DNA of 40,037 bases from Planctomycetia bacterium (lineage in GTDB: Bacteria; Planctomycetota; Planctomycetia; Gemmatales; Gemmataceae). Below are positions 39,855-40,037 of this stretch, in pieces; position 1 is the first letter of the stretch; each line of letters starts with the position of its first letter. A program made the translations under genes and the position numbers. The DNA lies in contig SYHD01000100.1 in assembly GCA_005799265.1 (NCBI GenBank), positions 1 to 40,037 of the forward strand. Direction: 5' to 3'. The notes under the pieces were generated by a model. The model was not told where the DNA came from. It saw only the letters and a program-made list of their open reading frames with translations, and did no database searches.

Positions 39855-40037
39855 TCACGCGGCCTTGCGGTAGGCGCGTTGTCCGTTTTGCTCGGTTTGC
39901 CGAGTTTGCCAAAAAATTTTGAGCGGCTCATCGTCGCTCAGGTGATCGGCGCGCAGTTGCAGGATCGCTTCGGCGCCTTGCTCCGACCAGAATTTTTCCG
40001 TTCCCTTCACACGTTGGTTGAACTGCTTCACGGCGGA
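39855..40037 (-). CDS. Transposase, C-terminal part (ISKra4-like), cut by window end
   Basis: The minus-strand frame runs in from the right edge for 60 codons and stops at 39855-39857. It reads SAVKQFNQRVKGTEKFWSEQ, then EAILQLRADHLSDDEPL and GQRAYRKAA. RVKGTEKFW followed by LQLRADHLS is typical of the C-terminus of ISKra4-family transposases. The N-terminal part, including the catalytic acids, is beyond the window, so intactness cannot be judged. Confidence 0.75.
   Translation of the reverse strand, partial: SAVKQFNQRVKGTEKFWSEQGAEAILQLRADHLSDDEPLKIFWQTRQTEQNGQRAYRKAA

Overview
The window looks like the chromosome of a planctomycete, most likely of the Gemmata/Gemmataceae group. The evidence is a DUF1580 protein beside a planctomycete-type tyrosine recombinase, a DUF1501 protein, a Ser/Thr kinase with the planctomycete N-terminal module, a FERIEDRVVPA-type N-terminus on a giant surface protein, an ASPIC/UnbV protein, many secreted paralogous pairs and many palindromic repeats. 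The assignment is by pattern recognition, not by a database search.

Layout. 1-4403 is the end of an integrated element: a DUF5131 (phage Gp37/Gp68-like) gene, an unrecognised gene, a DUF1580 gene and a tyrosine recombinase, abutting the 3' end of a tRNA-Gly(CCC) gene. 4537-7248 is a selenium unit: selB and, just upstream of it, a secreted PrxQ/BCP-type peroxiredoxin whose peroxidatic residue is an in-frame TGA, with a plausible bacterial SECIS hairpin directly 3' of it. selB carries a 64-bp palindromic repeat inserted in frame in its GTPase domain. 7472-18567 on the plus strand holds a SIS-domain protein, two large paralogous permeases, a membrane Ser/Thr kinase, a BNR-propeller/PDZ protein and a two-gene DUF5678-like/retropepsin-like module. 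18682-23292 holds a truncated AbrB-like ORF, an ASPIC/UnbV protein, a repeat-rich gap, a DUF1501 protein with a strong terminator, an ECF sigma factor and a decayed gene end beside a RAYT-like palindrome.

23293-27136 is a surface cluster: a metalloprotease-like giant protein with an Ala/Asp/Tyr-rich stalk, followed by two lipoproteins that arose by duplication together with the 3' end of the protease gene. 27370-29572 holds an endonuclease/phosphatase-fold protein convergent with a cardiolipin-synthase-like phospholipase D. 29676-35505 holds a pair of paralogous secreted proteins, a secreted glycoside-hydrolase-like protein, a secreted WD40 protein and a metallo-beta-lactamase-fold protein. 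35559-38333 holds a beta-solenoid protein with a near-perfect 23-residue repeat, behind a MarR regulator. 38511-39551 holds two paralogous DsbC/DsbD-N-like secreted proteins. The window ends in the 3' part of an ISKra4-like transposase.

The best-supported functional link is selB with the Sec-peroxiredoxin. The most unusual architectures are the solenoid protein, the stalked metalloprotease with duplicated lipoproteins, and the propeller with inserted PDZ domains. Small palindromic elements recur and in one case have become coding.
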